In this document: piece by piece, positions 24,654 to 32,996 of the stretch
Numbering within the stretch: position 1 is the first letter of the stretch
Layout of the letters: every line of letters begins with the position of its first letter
DNA from: Roseinatronobacter bogoriensis DSM 18756
Lineage (GTDB): Bacteria > Pseudomonadota > Alphaproteobacteria > Rhodobacterales > Rhodobacteraceae
DNA: 64,000 nucleotides
Reading direction: 5' to 3'
Assembly: GCF_004366635.1 (NCBI RefSeq)
Contig: NZ_SORN01000001.1
Coordinates: 324,435-388,434 of the forward strand
Translations under genes and position numbers: made by a program
Notes under the pieces: generated by a model
The model's input: only the letters and a program-made list of their open reading frames with translations
What the model was told of the DNA's origin: nothing
The model's database searches: none

Positions 24654-25435
24654 CAGTTCATTTCATCGGGGCAGGGCCGGGGGCGGCGGATTTGCTGACC
24701 TTGCGCGGGCGCGATCTGATCGCGGCCTGCCCTGTCTGCCTTTACGCGGGATCATTGGTGCCAGAAGGCGTGCTGGCGCATTGCCCCGACGGGGCGCGAG
24801 TGGTGAATACGGCGCCACTTTCACTTGATGAGATCATGGCGGAGATTGCCAGCGCCCATGCGAATGGACAGGATGTCGCGCGCCTGCATTCCGGCGATGT
24901 GTCGATCTGGTCAGCACTGGGTGAGCAGCTGCGCCGTCTGCGGGCGCTGGACATTCCTTATACGGTGACGCCGGGTGTGCCGTCTTTTGCGGCAGCGGCC
25001 GCGGCTCTGGGGGCTGAGCTGACCTTGCCGGAACTGGTGCAATCGGTGGTTCTGACCCGCACGCCGGGCCGCGCAAGCCGGATGCCCGAGGGCGAACAAC
25101 TTACGGCCTTTGCCGCGACAGGCGCAACACTTGCGATTCATCTGTCGATCCAGAATCTTGCCCAAGTGGTGGCCGATCTGACCCCATATTACGGTCAGGA
25201 TTGTCCGGTTGCCGTGGTCTGGCGGGCAAGCTGGCCGGATCAGCGTATCATACGCGCGACCCTTGCAACCGTTGACGCCAAGGTCGATGGCAGCATGGAG
25301 CGGACTGCGCTGATCCTTGTGGGGCAATCCCTTGCCGCCCAAGATTTTGCGGAAAGCGCGCTATACGCGCCAGACTATGACCGCCGCTTCCGGCCACAAA
25401 GTGCCGACAGCATCTACAAGGAAAGCCGCGAATGA
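24650..25435 (+). CDS. cobM: Precorrin-4 C11-methyltransferase CobM
   Basis: A 261-residue tetrapyrrole methylase that methylates precorrin-4 at C-11 to precorrin-5. Marks: FIGAGPGAADLLTLRGRDLI, CLYAGSLVPEGVLAHCP, VARLHSGDVSIWSALGEQ, PYTVTPGVPSFAAAAAALG and the C-terminal YAPDYDRRFRP. It is coupled by four-base overlaps to cobE and cobB. Confidence 0.95.
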   Translation: MTVHFIGAGPGAADLLTLRGRDLIAACPVCLYAGSLVPEGVLAHCPDGARVVNTAPLSLDEIMAEIASAHANGQDVARLHSGDVSIWSALGEQLRRLRALDIPYTVTPGVPSFAAAAAALGAELTLPELVQSVVLTRTPGRASRMPEGEQLTAFAATGATLAIHLSIQNLAQVVADLTPYYGQDCPVAVVWRASWPDQRIIRATLATVDAKVDGSMERTALILVGQSLAAQDFAESALYAPDYDRRFRPQSADSIYKESRE

Positions 25436-26739
25436 TACCGGGTTTGATGATTTCCGCGCCGGCCTCCGGGACAGGTAAAACGACCGTGATGCTGGGCTTG
25501 CTTCGAGCCTTGTCCGAGAGCGGGCTGAAGGTGCAGCCTTTCAAGAGCGGGCCGGATTATATTGATCCTGCCTTTCATCATGCTGCCTCCGGGCGGGCGT
25601 CTTTCAACCTTGACAGCTGGGCGATGGGTGCTGGCCTGATGGACACGATCGCGGCCGAGGCACAGGGTGCGGATATAGTCATCGCCGAAGGGTCGATGGG
25701 GTTGTATGACGGTGTTGCCACGCAAGGCGCGCTGGGCTTCGGGTCCAGCGCAGAGTTGGCAGCGCGCATGGGCTGGCCCGTGGTTCTGGTCGTCGATGTC
25801 TCGGGGCAGGCGCAGTCGGCGGCTGCTGTGGCGCTTGGCTTCGCGCGCTACCGACCTGATCTTCCCTTTGCTGGCGTGATCCTGAACCGGGTGGCCAGTC
25901 CAAGGCACGAGCGGTTGACGCGACTGGGCATGGATGCGGCGGGCCTGCATGTTCTGGGCGCATTGCCACGCCGGGGGGATTTGCGGCTGCCGGAACGACA
26001 TCTGGGGCTAGTGCAGGCGGCAGAGCACCCCGACCTTGACGCAGCGATTGCAAATTACGCGGATTTCCTGCGTGCGCATGTCAATCTGGAGGCGCTTAAA
26101 ACTGCGGCCAAGGGCAGGCAGGGAGGGCTATCCGGCACTCTGCCGCGCCCGCCTGCACAACGCATCGCAATCGCGCGGGATGCGGCATTTTCATTTACCT
26201 ACCCGCATCTTCTGGAGGGGTGGCGGCGTGCAGGGGCGGAGTTGCTGCCCTTCTCGCCACTGGCAGACGAGATACCCGACCCGCAAGCCGATCTGGTATG
26301 GTTGCCCGGTGGCTACCCTGAATTGCATGCCGGACGGCTTGCGGCTGCAACGCGGTTTCGGGCCGCGCTTGTGCGCCATGCGCAGACCCGCCCGGTCCAT
26401 GGTGAATGCGGTGGCTACATGGCGCTGGGCGACGCGCTTGTAGACAAGGAAGGCGTGCGCCACCAGATGGCAGGTCTGTTGGGACTGGTGACCAGCTATG
26501 AAAAGCGGAAGATGCATCTGGGGTATCGCGCGGCAGAGTTGGTTGCACCGATGCCCGGTTTCAAACCGGGCGCGCGATTGCGCGGGCATGAATTCCATTA
26601 CTCGACCATTCTGGAGCAGCCAGATGCCCCACTCGCCCGTGTTTGCGATGCCGATGGGCACGAGGTGCCCGAGACGGGGTCCTGTCGCGGTCATGTCAGT
26701 GGAAGTTTCTTTCATCTGATCGCCGAGGACGCGTCATGA
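25432..26739 (+). CDS. cobB: Hydrogenobyrinate a,c-diamide synthase CobB
   Basis: A 435-residue glutamine amidotransferase. The N-terminal half is a dethiobiotin-synthetase-like ATPase (ISAPASGTGKTTVMLGLLRA, residues about 6-25; FKSGPDYIDPAFH). The C-terminal GATase has the nucleophile Cys in VHGECGGYMALG and the closing His in FHYSTI and SGSFFHL. It amidates the a and c side chains before cobalt insertion, giving the CobN substrate. It ends the cobL-E-M-B run; an intergenic repeat separates it from cobA. Confidence 0.94.
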   Translation: MIPGLMISAPASGTGKTTVMLGLLRALSESGLKVQPFKSGPDYIDPAFHHAASGRASFNLDSWAMGAGLMDTIAAEAQGADIVIAEGSMGLYDGVATQGALGFGSSAELAARMGWPVVLVVDVSGQAQSAAAVALGFARYRPDLPFAGVILNRVASPRHERLTRLGMDAAGLHVLGALPRRGDLRLPERHLGLVQAAEHPDLDAAIANYADFLRAHVNLEALKTAAKGRQGGLSGTLPRPPAQRIAIARDAAFSFTYPHLLEGWRRAGAELLPFSPLADEIPDPQADLVWLPGGYPELHAGRLAAATRFRAALVRHAQTRPVHGECGGYMALGDALVDKEGVRHQMAGLLGLVTSYEKRKMHLGYRAAELVAPMPGFKPGARLRGHEFHYSTILEQPDAPLARVCDADGHEVPETGSCRGHVSGSFFHLIAEDAS

Positions 26740-26750
26740 CCCGAAGCGCA

Positions 26751-26825
26751 AAAGGGGGGCTGTCTGCCCCCCTCTTTGGCCTGCGGCCAAATTCACCCCC
26801 CGAGGATATTTTGACAAGGATGAAA
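26751..26825 (+). repeat. Intergenic repeat between cobB and cobA
   Basis: Stem GGGGGGCTGTCTGCCCCCC, second stem TTTGGCCTGCGGCCAAA, then CACCCCCCGAGGATATTTTG and CAAGGATGAA. The core ends about 5 bases before the cobA ATG, so its AAGGA may also act as the cobA ribosome site. Confidence 0.85.
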
Positions 26826-26830
26826 CGGAC

Positions 26831-27556
26831 ATGAGCGGGTTTGTTTCCTTCATAGGCTCTGGTCCCGGTGACCCCGAGTTGTTGACGCTGAAAGCGGTGG
26901 CGCGTCTGAAGGTGGCGGAAGCGGTGCTATTTGATGACCTGTCTGCGGGTGCGATGTTAGGTCATACTGCGCCTGGGGCTGATCTGGTGGCGGTGGGCAA
27001 GCGTGCAGGCCGCCCTTCGCCCAAGCAGGACCATGTCAGCCGGCTGCTGGTGGATTATGCAAAGACAGGGGTGCGGGTCGTCCGGCTTAAATCGGGTGAT
27101 CCGGGCATATTCGGGCGGCTGGAGGAAGAGATTACGGCCTGCCGCGCAGCAGGGATCGGGTTCGAGATCATTCCCGGTGTCAGTTCTGCCAGCGCCGCTG
27201 CCGCTGCGGCCTGCATCCCTTTGACGCGACGGCTCTGTGCGCGGCGGGTGCAATATGTGACAGGCCATGACATTCGTGGGGCCTTGCCTGAAGGGCTGCA
27301 TATGGCGGCCCTCGCCGACCCCGATGCCACAACAGTGGTTTTCATGCCCAAGCGCACATTCGGTGAGCTGGCACAAGGCTTGCTGGATGCCGGTTTGCCG
27401 CCAGATACGCCCGCACTTCTGGCCGAGAATGTCAGCCATCCCGACCAGCGCCTGACGCGCAGCACTGTGGCGGGCCTTGTGACCTTGTTGAGTGCCAGCG
27501 CAAGTGCAGCGCCTGCGCTGATCCTGTATGGCCCACTTGCCGAGGATGCGGGATGA
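26831..27556 (+). CDS. cobA: Uroporphyrinogen-III C-methyltransferase (SUMT) CobA
   Basis: A 241-residue enzyme that makes precorrin-2, the branch point for B12 and siroheme. Marks: FIGSGPGDPELLTLKAVARL, VLFDDLSAGAML, VGKRAGRPSPKQDHVSRLLV, VRLKSGDPGIFGRLEEEI and the PGVSSASAAAAAACIPLTRR block. It is not fused to CysG oxidase/ferrochelatase domains, as usual for B12-dedicated SUMT. The stop overlaps the cobF start by four bases. Confidence 0.94.
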   Translation: MSGFVSFIGSGPGDPELLTLKAVARLKVAEAVLFDDLSAGAMLGHTAPGADLVAVGKRAGRPSPKQDHVSRLLVDYAKTGVRVVRLKSGDPGIFGRLEEEITACRAAGIGFEIIPGVSSASAAAAAACIPLTRRLCARRVQYVTGHDIRGALPEGLHMAALADPDATTVVFMPKRTFGELAQGLLDAGLPPDTPALLAENVSHPDQRLTRSTVAGLVTLLSASASAAPALILYGPLAEDAG

Positions 27557-28305
27557 TCGATCTGCATCTTGTCGGTATTGGGACCGGAAACCCAGATCAT
27601 CTGACGCGGGCCGCGATCAAGGCGCTGAACAGGGCCGACCTGATCCTGTTGCCGCGCAAGGGAGCGGATAAGGCCGATCTGGCTGATCTGCGCCGCGAGA
27701 TTTGCGCCGAGGTGCTGGAGCATCCGGGGCGTATTGTGGAATTCGACCTGCCGCGCCGCGCCGGTGACCAGCCTTATCTGGGGGCTGTCGCCGATTGGCA
27801 TGATGCGATTGCACATTGCTGGCGCAGGGCAATCGAGGCGCATTTGCCGCAGGGCGGGAGCGTGGCGCTGATGGTCTGGGGCGACCCGTCGCTGTACGAC
27901 AGCAGTCTGCGCATCGCCGAGAGGTTGGGCGCGGCCGGGTTGCCCATTCGCACACATGTTGTGCCGGGGATCACAAGCCTGCAGGTTCTGACTGCGGCCC
28001 ATGCCATACCGCTGAACCGGCTGGCCGCGCCGGTTACCATAACGACCGGGCGGCGCTTGCGCGACGAGGGCTGGCCAGAGGGGGCGCAGACCCTTGCGGT
28101 CATGCTGGATGCAGGCGGTGCCTTCGACGTGCTGGACCCTGATGGCGTGTTCATCTGGTGGGGGGCATATGTCGGCATGTCAGAGCAGGTCTTGATCGCA
28201 GGTCCGCTTGCCGATGTGGCGCATGACATTCTGGATCGGCGCGCGACCCTGCGGGCGGCGCATGGCTGGATCATGGATATCTACATCCTGCAACGGCTTG
28301 ATTGA
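27553..28305 (+). CDS. cobF: Precorrin-6A synthase (deacetylating) CobF
   Basis: A 250-residue methylase of the CobF family that methylates C-1 of precorrin-5 and removes acetate, specific to the aerobic route. Marks: LVGIGTGNPDHLTRAAIKAL, ILLPRKGADKADLADLRREI, MVWGDPSLYDSSLRIAERL and PGITSLQVLTAAHAIPLNR. It ends the B12 region; the next gene converges on it. Confidence 0.94.
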   Translation: MIDLHLVGIGTGNPDHLTRAAIKALNRADLILLPRKGADKADLADLRREICAEVLEHPGRIVEFDLPRRAGDQPYLGAVADWHDAIAHCWRRAIEAHLPQGGSVALMVWGDPSLYDSSLRIAERLGAAGLPIRTHVVPGITSLQVLTAAHAIPLNRLAAPVTITTGRRLRDEGWPEGAQTLAVMLDAGGAFDVLDPDGVFIWWGAYVGMSEQVLIAGPLADVAHDILDRRATLRAAHGWIMDIYILQRLD

Positions 28306-28348
28306 GCGTGCGCCGCGACACGTCCGGTTAAGAGTTTGCGATGCGAGA

Positions 28349-30259
28349 TCACCATGCCAAACGCAGCAGGCGGACCATTCCCGCGATCACTGCTTTCGAT
28401 GACCACGCAAGGCGTGCATTGCGCCGTACAGGGCGGGCGAGCACCGGACCAATTTGCCAGTAAAGTGCGATAAACCCGCGCCCCCATGCGCGATGCGCCA
28501 GCCATTGATCCCGAAATGCGCGCAGAAACACCACATCGGGGTGATAAGGGTCTTGATAGGCTGCCGTCGCGACAAAGCATGATCCATCGGAGCTGCTGCT
28601 CTTTTCCTTCTCTTCTTCGCTGTCATCTTCTGCCTCTGGGTCATCCTCGGCAAGCAGCTCAGGCGTGGTGTCTGCGCTTTTATCAGGCCCGGGAGTTGTT
28701 TCGCTTTCGGACTGTGGGCTTATGTAAGTGTATCCACCTGCACTGTCACTCCAGAACGCACTATTGCCATAAAGCAGCCCGTCCACTTCAAGACTGGGCG
28801 GCGCATCATTGCCGTAGAACCCGGTCTCAACCCGCAGCGCATGAAGCAACTCATCCTCTGGGTCAGGCGTGATTGTGATGATCGGATCGTCTATCTCTGC
28901 CCTGAATTCTGCGGCCTCCTTGAAGGCCAGCAGGGAAACCCCGCGCAACTCTACCGAGGCCATCTGGCCATAATTCAGAACCGTATTTCCTGCCTCATTC
29001 TCATATAGCTCGACGGTCAGGGGGTCGATGCCATGGTCCAGCGTGATCAGATCTGCCTCTGGTTTGAAGTCGAGGATGATGTCATGGCCTTCATCCTTGG
29101 CGAAATGAAAGCGGTTGATGCTGTCACTGCCGCCGCCTTCCAATGTGTTGTTGCCGCGCCCGCCAACCAGCGTGTCATTGCCTTCGCCCCCGGACAGAAA
29201 ATCGTTGCCTCTGCCGCCGTGCAGGTAATCATCGCCAGCCCCGCCATAGAGGGTGTCATTGCCATCGCCGCCCCAGATCATGTCATCCCCGGCACCGCCA
29301 TAGATGAGATCATTGTCAAGGCCGCCCGCAATCAGGTTGTTTCCGGCGCCACCGTAAATTGTATCGTTGCCGGTATTGCCGTCGATGACGTCGTCGCCTG
29401 CGCCGCCATGCATGATCTGATCGCCGGTCGCCTTGTCGCCTTGAGTGTTACCCTTGCCGCCAAACATGTGCACCGAAGCACCTTCCGCCACGGCGGCAAA
29501 CACTTCCTCGCCATTTGGGGCGAAATTCAGGATCAGCGCGTCTTCACGATGGGCATAGAATTCGCGTGGGACGAAATTCTTTGGGTTTTCATACTGGACT
29601 GTCTGCGCCTCTCGCAGGGTCTGGAGTGCGCTTGGCAGCAGGAAATGCCGCTCTTCACCCGTCAGGCCTGTGGTGCCGTTCTGCAAATCCCTAGCACCAT
29701 CGAGCGCGTAGAAAATATTGTCGCCAATGGCGAGGAAGTATTGTGGGCCAAGGTTTTCGGCGCTGAATTCAGGGTGTTCCGCCTCGATCACACGCACGAG
29801 GACAGTCCCGCCGCCGGGCAGGTCAATGACGCGAGGCAGGTCCGTGAGATCAATTTCGTGCCCTTCTATCAGAATGCGGTCTGATGACGGGTCGAAGTCA
29901 TCCAGACGCCCGACGATGGGCGAGAAATTCTGTTCGATATTGGTAAACTGAAACGTGTTCATGCCATGCCCGCCATAGGCATGATGGCCCTGTGTGCCGC
30001 CCGCATCCGGGATCTTGGTCACATCTAGGATGAACCAGTCATTTCCGGTTGCGCCATACATGTGGATCTGCCCGCTATTGGGAACAGACCCTTCGAGGAT
30101 GTCATCCCCGGAAAACCCCATCAAGCCGACACTGGAATGCCCGCTTACACTCAGGTCACGATGGTGGATCAGGTGGTCATTGCCAGCCCCGCCCCTGATT
30201 CTGTCGGTGGTAAAGTCATCCCGGATAATCGTGTCCGGTATCGGCATGGCCTGAGGCAT
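28349..30259 (-). CDS. RTX-type calcium-binding protein with CFI-box-like C-terminus
   Basis: A 636-residue protein. Nonapeptide RTX repeats of the GGAGDDxIxGG type fill residues about 283-378 and are expected to fold as a Ca2+-bound beta-roll. A weaker repeat-like stretch (RIRGGAGNDHLIHH) lies near the N-terminus. An acidic linker (EDDPEAEDDSEEEKEKSSSS) precedes the last 80 residues, which begin CFVATAAYQDPYHPDVVFL and contain RDQWLAHRAWGRGFIALYW. These match the C-terminal CFI-box sorting-type domain. The start at 30259 has GGAGGG at the right spacing. There is no signal peptide, so export would rest on other signals. No RTX secretion genes are nearby. Confidence 0.8.
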   Translation of the reverse strand: MPQAMPIPDTIIRDDFTTDRIRGGAGNDHLIHHRDLSVSGHSSVGLMGFSGDDILEGSVPNSGQIHMYGATGNDWFILDVTKIPDAGGTQGHHAYGGHGMNTFQFTNIEQNFSPIVGRLDDFDPSSDRILIEGHEIDLTDLPRVIDLPGGGTVLVRVIEAEHPEFSAENLGPQYFLAIGDNIFYALDGARDLQNGTTGLTGEERHFLLPSALQTLREAQTVQYENPKNFVPREFYAHREDALILNFAPNGEEVFAAVAEGASVHMFGGKGNTQGDKATGDQIMHGGAGDDVIDGNTGNDTIYGGAGNNLIAGGLDNDLIYGGAGDDMIWGGDGNDTLYGGAGDDYLHGGRGNDFLSGGEGNDTLVGGRGNNTLEGGGSDSINRFHFAKDEGHDIILDFKPEADLITLDHGIDPLTVELYENEAGNTVLNYGQMASVELRGVSLLAFKEAAEFRAEIDDPIITITPDPEDELLHALRVETGFYGNDAPPSLEVDGLLYGNSAFWSDSAGGYTYISPQSESETTPGPDKSADTTPELLAEDDPEAEDDSEEEKEKSSSSDGSCFVATAAYQDPYHPDVVFLRAFRDQWLAHRAWGRGFIALYWQIGPVLARPVRRNARLAWSSKAVIAGMVRLLRLAW

Positions 30260-30820
30260 CGTTCCCTCCAAGAGGTGGGCCGTCACGGGCTGCCATGTCA
30301 AGATATGAGGTCAGCCGATCAGGAAGCGGGGTGGGGGTAAGCCGACACAGTGATACGGGATAGGGTACAACATTCGAGCATCCCGCTTTAACGATAATAC
30401 AACTGAAGGTTGAATACTGGTCACATCACATTATCGTTATGCGTGTGTTTCGCGCGGATATGCGCCCGCAGGTTGACCAGACGGCCATCCCCCCTGATTT
30501 CCCTCGCTTGGGTTGGAGAAGTGGGCGATTGCCTGTCTGGGCATCTGTCATTGCGAATGGGCGGGGGACGGCGCCTCAACGCTGCCAGCCCGCAAGATTT
30601 CAGATAATTAACGCTGATCCTGATGGCAGTCCTGTCGGACTTGGGCGTGTGGTCCGGCTGTTGCCGCGCTTTGTGGTTTCTGATGCTCTGAAAACAAGCT
30701 ACCGTTTTGTTGCCTGAGGCAGGTTAGCAATTGCAACGCTCGATGATCTTCAGTTGCAAGCACGCGCTTTGCGTCAGGCAGACTATGCCACATCACGACA
30801 ATCAAGGAACGGAGACACTC
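30260..30820. other. Non-coding gap between the RTX gene and ridA
   Basis: About 560 bases. It holds the long inverted repeat at 30389-30439. Open frames (for example 30439-30717) are rich in Arg and Pro, lack ribosome sites and resemble nothing, so I call no gene. Confidence 0.5.
30389..30439. repeat. Inverted repeat TAACGATAAT/ATTATCGTTA
   Basis: Perfect 10-base arms (30389-30398 and 30430-30439) separated by 31 bases, about 130 bases upstream of the RTX gene start. The distance suits two operator half-sites or full sites three helical turns apart better than a terminator. Confidence 0.6.
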
Positions 30821-31216
30821 ATGCCCTTGCCGGTTTTCCACATGGTCAAATCTGCACCGCAGCCTGTCGCAACTTTCTCTCACGCCGCGGAAATTGACGG
30901 TTGGGTGTTCCTGACCGGCCAGATGCCCACCTGGCCCGGAGAGCCAGACCGAGCCTTGCCTGACGGCATAGAGGCGCAGACCCGGCGTGTGATGGATAAT
31001 CTGATCCTTGTGCTTGAGGGGCTGGGGTTGAGTTTGGCAAATGTCGTCCAGGCGCGGGTTTATTTAACGCAGTTCGACCGTGATTATGCGCCGATGAACG
31101 AAACATACAAAAGCTACTTTGAAGAGGGCAAGCTTCCGGCGCGCACCTGCATCGGTGTAAGTGGCCTTGCGGTTGGGGCCTTGGTCGAGATTGATCTTGT
31201 TGCCAAGCGCCCCTGA
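30821..31216 (+). CDS. RidA/YjgF-family enamine/imine deaminase
   Basis: A 131-residue Rid-family protein: VFLTGQMPTWPGEP, QTRRVMDNLILVLEGLG, VVQARVYLTQFDRDYAPMNE, and the catalytic-type Arg in LPARTCIGVSGLAVGALVEI. Rid proteins hydrolyse reactive imines or enamines, commonly 2-aminoacrylate, and members are often encoded within catabolic clusters. The start has GGAG ten bases upstream. It precedes a lysR gene on the same strand. Confidence 0.88.
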   Translation: MPLPVFHMVKSAPQPVATFSHAAEIDGWVFLTGQMPTWPGEPDRALPDGIEAQTRRVMDNLILVLEGLGLSLANVVQARVYLTQFDRDYAPMNETYKSYFEEGKLPARTCIGVSGLAVGALVEIDLVAKRP

Positions 31217-31278
31217 TCCTGCGGGTTGCTGGTGCCTTTCAGGTCTTGCTGTGCGTGTGGGGTTGGGTTATTTGTTAA

Positions 31279-31335
31279 GTTATGCATAACATAATTTAGC
31301 AAAATTGTTGCTAAATGTAAGAAAGACTTAACTGA
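31279..31335 (+). promoter_or_regulatory. Clustered palindromes and LysR-type box upstream of lysR
   Basis: Three elements lie just before the lysR ATG at 31340: the palindrome GTTATGCATAAC (31279-31290), the inverted repeat TTTAGCAA-N5-TTGCTAAA (31295-31315), and TAAGAAAGACTTA (31318-31330), a T-N11-A box. The last, with its flanks, recurs at 38980-39002. It overlaps the translation start region, which fits autoregulation. Confidence 0.6.
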
Positions 31336-31339
31336 TGCC

Positions 31340-32242
31340 ATGTCGATCCGGTTGCTGAAAACGCTTATCGCGGTTGCTGACCACAAGACTTTTGGTGCGG
31401 CGGCGGATGCGGTTTTCATTACCCACGCCGCCGTTAGCCAGCAAATGCGCGCGCTTGAAGAAGATCTTGGGCTGGTGTTGTTTGACCGTACCCGCCGCAC
31501 ACCGGAATTGTCGCCGATCGGGCGCAGCGTCGTGGCGCGGGCACGCAAGATCGTTCAGGATTATGACAATTTGGTTCCTTCGGTTTTAGGGGATGAAGGG
31601 TTTCAGGGCGAGCTTGCGCTGGGCGCTGTTCCGACAACCCTGACCGGATTGACCCCGATGGCCATGTCAGTCTTGCGCAGCAAATACGCAGGCTTACGGC
31701 TGCGCATCTATCCTGCCCTGACCTCGGCGCTTCTGAATGGAATTGATCGTGGGCATCTGGATGTGGCGCTGGTCAGCAAGCCGGTGATGCTGCCTGTTGG
31801 CATGCGCTTTCTGGATGTAGCACAAGAACGCTTGCATTTGGTCACCTCGACCGAGGTTGAAGACACGGACCCGATTCAGATTCTCAAAAAGCACCCTTTC
31901 ATCCGTTTCAATCGCGATGCGGTCGTTGGAACACTGATCGAGACATGGTTGCAGAATACCGGCGCGCGGGTGACTGAAACCATGGAGTTGGAAAACCTTG
32001 AGGCGATCTCCAGCATGGTTCACGCCAATCTGGGCGTGTCGATCGTACCGGCCCCTTGCGTGGCCAATCCGGCAGCACTGCCCCTGCGCTGGCTGCCTTT
32101 GGGAGAGGATGCGCCCTTTCGGGTCCTGAGTCTGGCCTTTGGCAAGGAAAACCCCAAGATCCGCGTCATTGAGGAGATTCACAAAGCGTTTCTTCATGCC
32201 GTGGACAGCGCCGCACCTTTGCAAGGGCAGATGACGGAATGA
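31340..32242 (+). CDS. LysR-family transcriptional regulator
   Basis: A 300-residue regulator with an N-terminal winged helix (LIAVADHKTFGAAADAVFIT, HAAVSQQMRALEEDLGLVLF; residues about 5-62) and a periplasmic-binding-like effector domain (about 90-290). It is preceded by a LysR-type T-N11-A box that is repeated at 38986, between the sdh-like operon and the ThDP gene, so these are its most likely targets. Its stop overlaps the next start (ATGA), coupling it to a TSUP exporter. Confidence 0.9.
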   Translation: MSIRLLKTLIAVADHKTFGAAADAVFITHAAVSQQMRALEEDLGLVLFDRTRRTPELSPIGRSVVARARKIVQDYDNLVPSVLGDEGFQGELALGAVPTTLTGLTPMAMSVLRSKYAGLRLRIYPALTSALLNGIDRGHLDVALVSKPVMLPVGMRFLDVAQERLHLVTSTEVEDTDPIQILKKHPFIRFNRDAVVGTLIETWLQNTGARVTETMELENLEAISSMVHANLGVSIVPAPCVANPAALPLRWLPLGEDAPFRVLSLAFGKENPKIRVIEEIHKAFLHAVDSAAPLQGQMTE

Positions 32243-32982
32243 GTTGGCATGATATCGCCTTCATCCTCGCTGGTGCGCTGGCTGGCGGATTCATCAACGG
32301 GCTTGCCGGGACCGGCACAGCCCTATTCGCGCTTGGCTTCTTGATGGTCGCGCTGGACCCGATCAGTGCGGTCGGGGTTGTGACGCTGATGTCTGTGGTC
32401 ACCGGGATGCAGGGCCTGTGGGAAATTCGCAAGGCGCTGCGCTATAATGTGGCGCGGCTGATGCGTTTCATTCTGCCGGGACTGGCAGGTGTGCCGGTCG
32501 GTGTAGCCCTGCTGACATTCATCAATGCCGAAATCCTCAAACTTCTGATTGCGGGTTTGCTGATCCTTTATGGCGGGTTTTTCAGCTTTCGCAGGAATCT
32601 GCCGAAATTCGAGCGCCGGACCCCTGTTCTTGACAGTATGATGGGGTTTTCCGGGGGTTTTCTGGGGGGCATGGCAGGGCTATCGGGCGCGTTGCTGGTC
32701 ATCTGGTGTTCCATGCGCCCATGGCCCAAGGCGGAAACCCGCGCTGTATTGCAGCCGTTCAACGTTAGCATTCTGGGCACCACCACCGCGATGTTGTGGT
32801 GGCGCGGTGTCTATACCTCGACCACAATGACGGCGTTTCTGATCGCCTTGCCCGCGTCATTTCTGGCTGTTCAGGTCGGATTGTGGATGTTCCGACGGAT
32901 CAGCGATACGGCGTTTCGCAGGTTGCTGATCGGGCTGTCCTTGCTGCTTGGGCTGGGCCTGCTGGTGAATGTGCTCTGGTAA
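32239..32982 (+). CDS. TSUP-family (TauE/SafE) membrane exporter
   Basis: A 247-residue protein with about eight membrane helices. The two-fold repeat of the family is visible: LAGALAGGFINGLAGTGTAL near residues 10-29 and GFSGGFLGGMAGLSGALLVI near 135-155. TSUP proteins export sulfite or organosulfur anions in the cases that are known. It is coupled to the LysR gene upstream and converges on a sulfite-oxidase-like gene 14 bases away, which makes sulfite or a sulfonate a reasonable guess. Confidence 0.85.
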   Translation: MSWHDIAFILAGALAGGFINGLAGTGTALFALGFLMVALDPISAVGVVTLMSVVTGMQGLWEIRKALRYNVARLMRFILPGLAGVPVGVALLTFINAEILKLLIAGLLILYGGFFSFRRNLPKFERRTPVLDSMMGFSGGFLGGMAGLSGALLVIWCSMRPWPKAETRAVLQPFNVSILGTTTAMLWWRGVYTSTTMTAFLIALPASFLAVQVGLWMFRRISDTAFRRLLIGLSLLLGLGLLVNVLW

Positions 32983-32996
32983 CCCAGTCGGGCAGG

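Noticed and set aside
29135..29420. Short regular repeats that could suggest a CRISPR array or minisatellite
   Set aside because: The period is 27 bases and in frame; translated it is the RTX GGxGxDxxx nonapeptide.
30439..30717. A 92-codon plus-strand frame before ridA
   Set aside because: Arg/Pro-rich, no ribosome site, and it overlaps the inverted repeat; not convincing.
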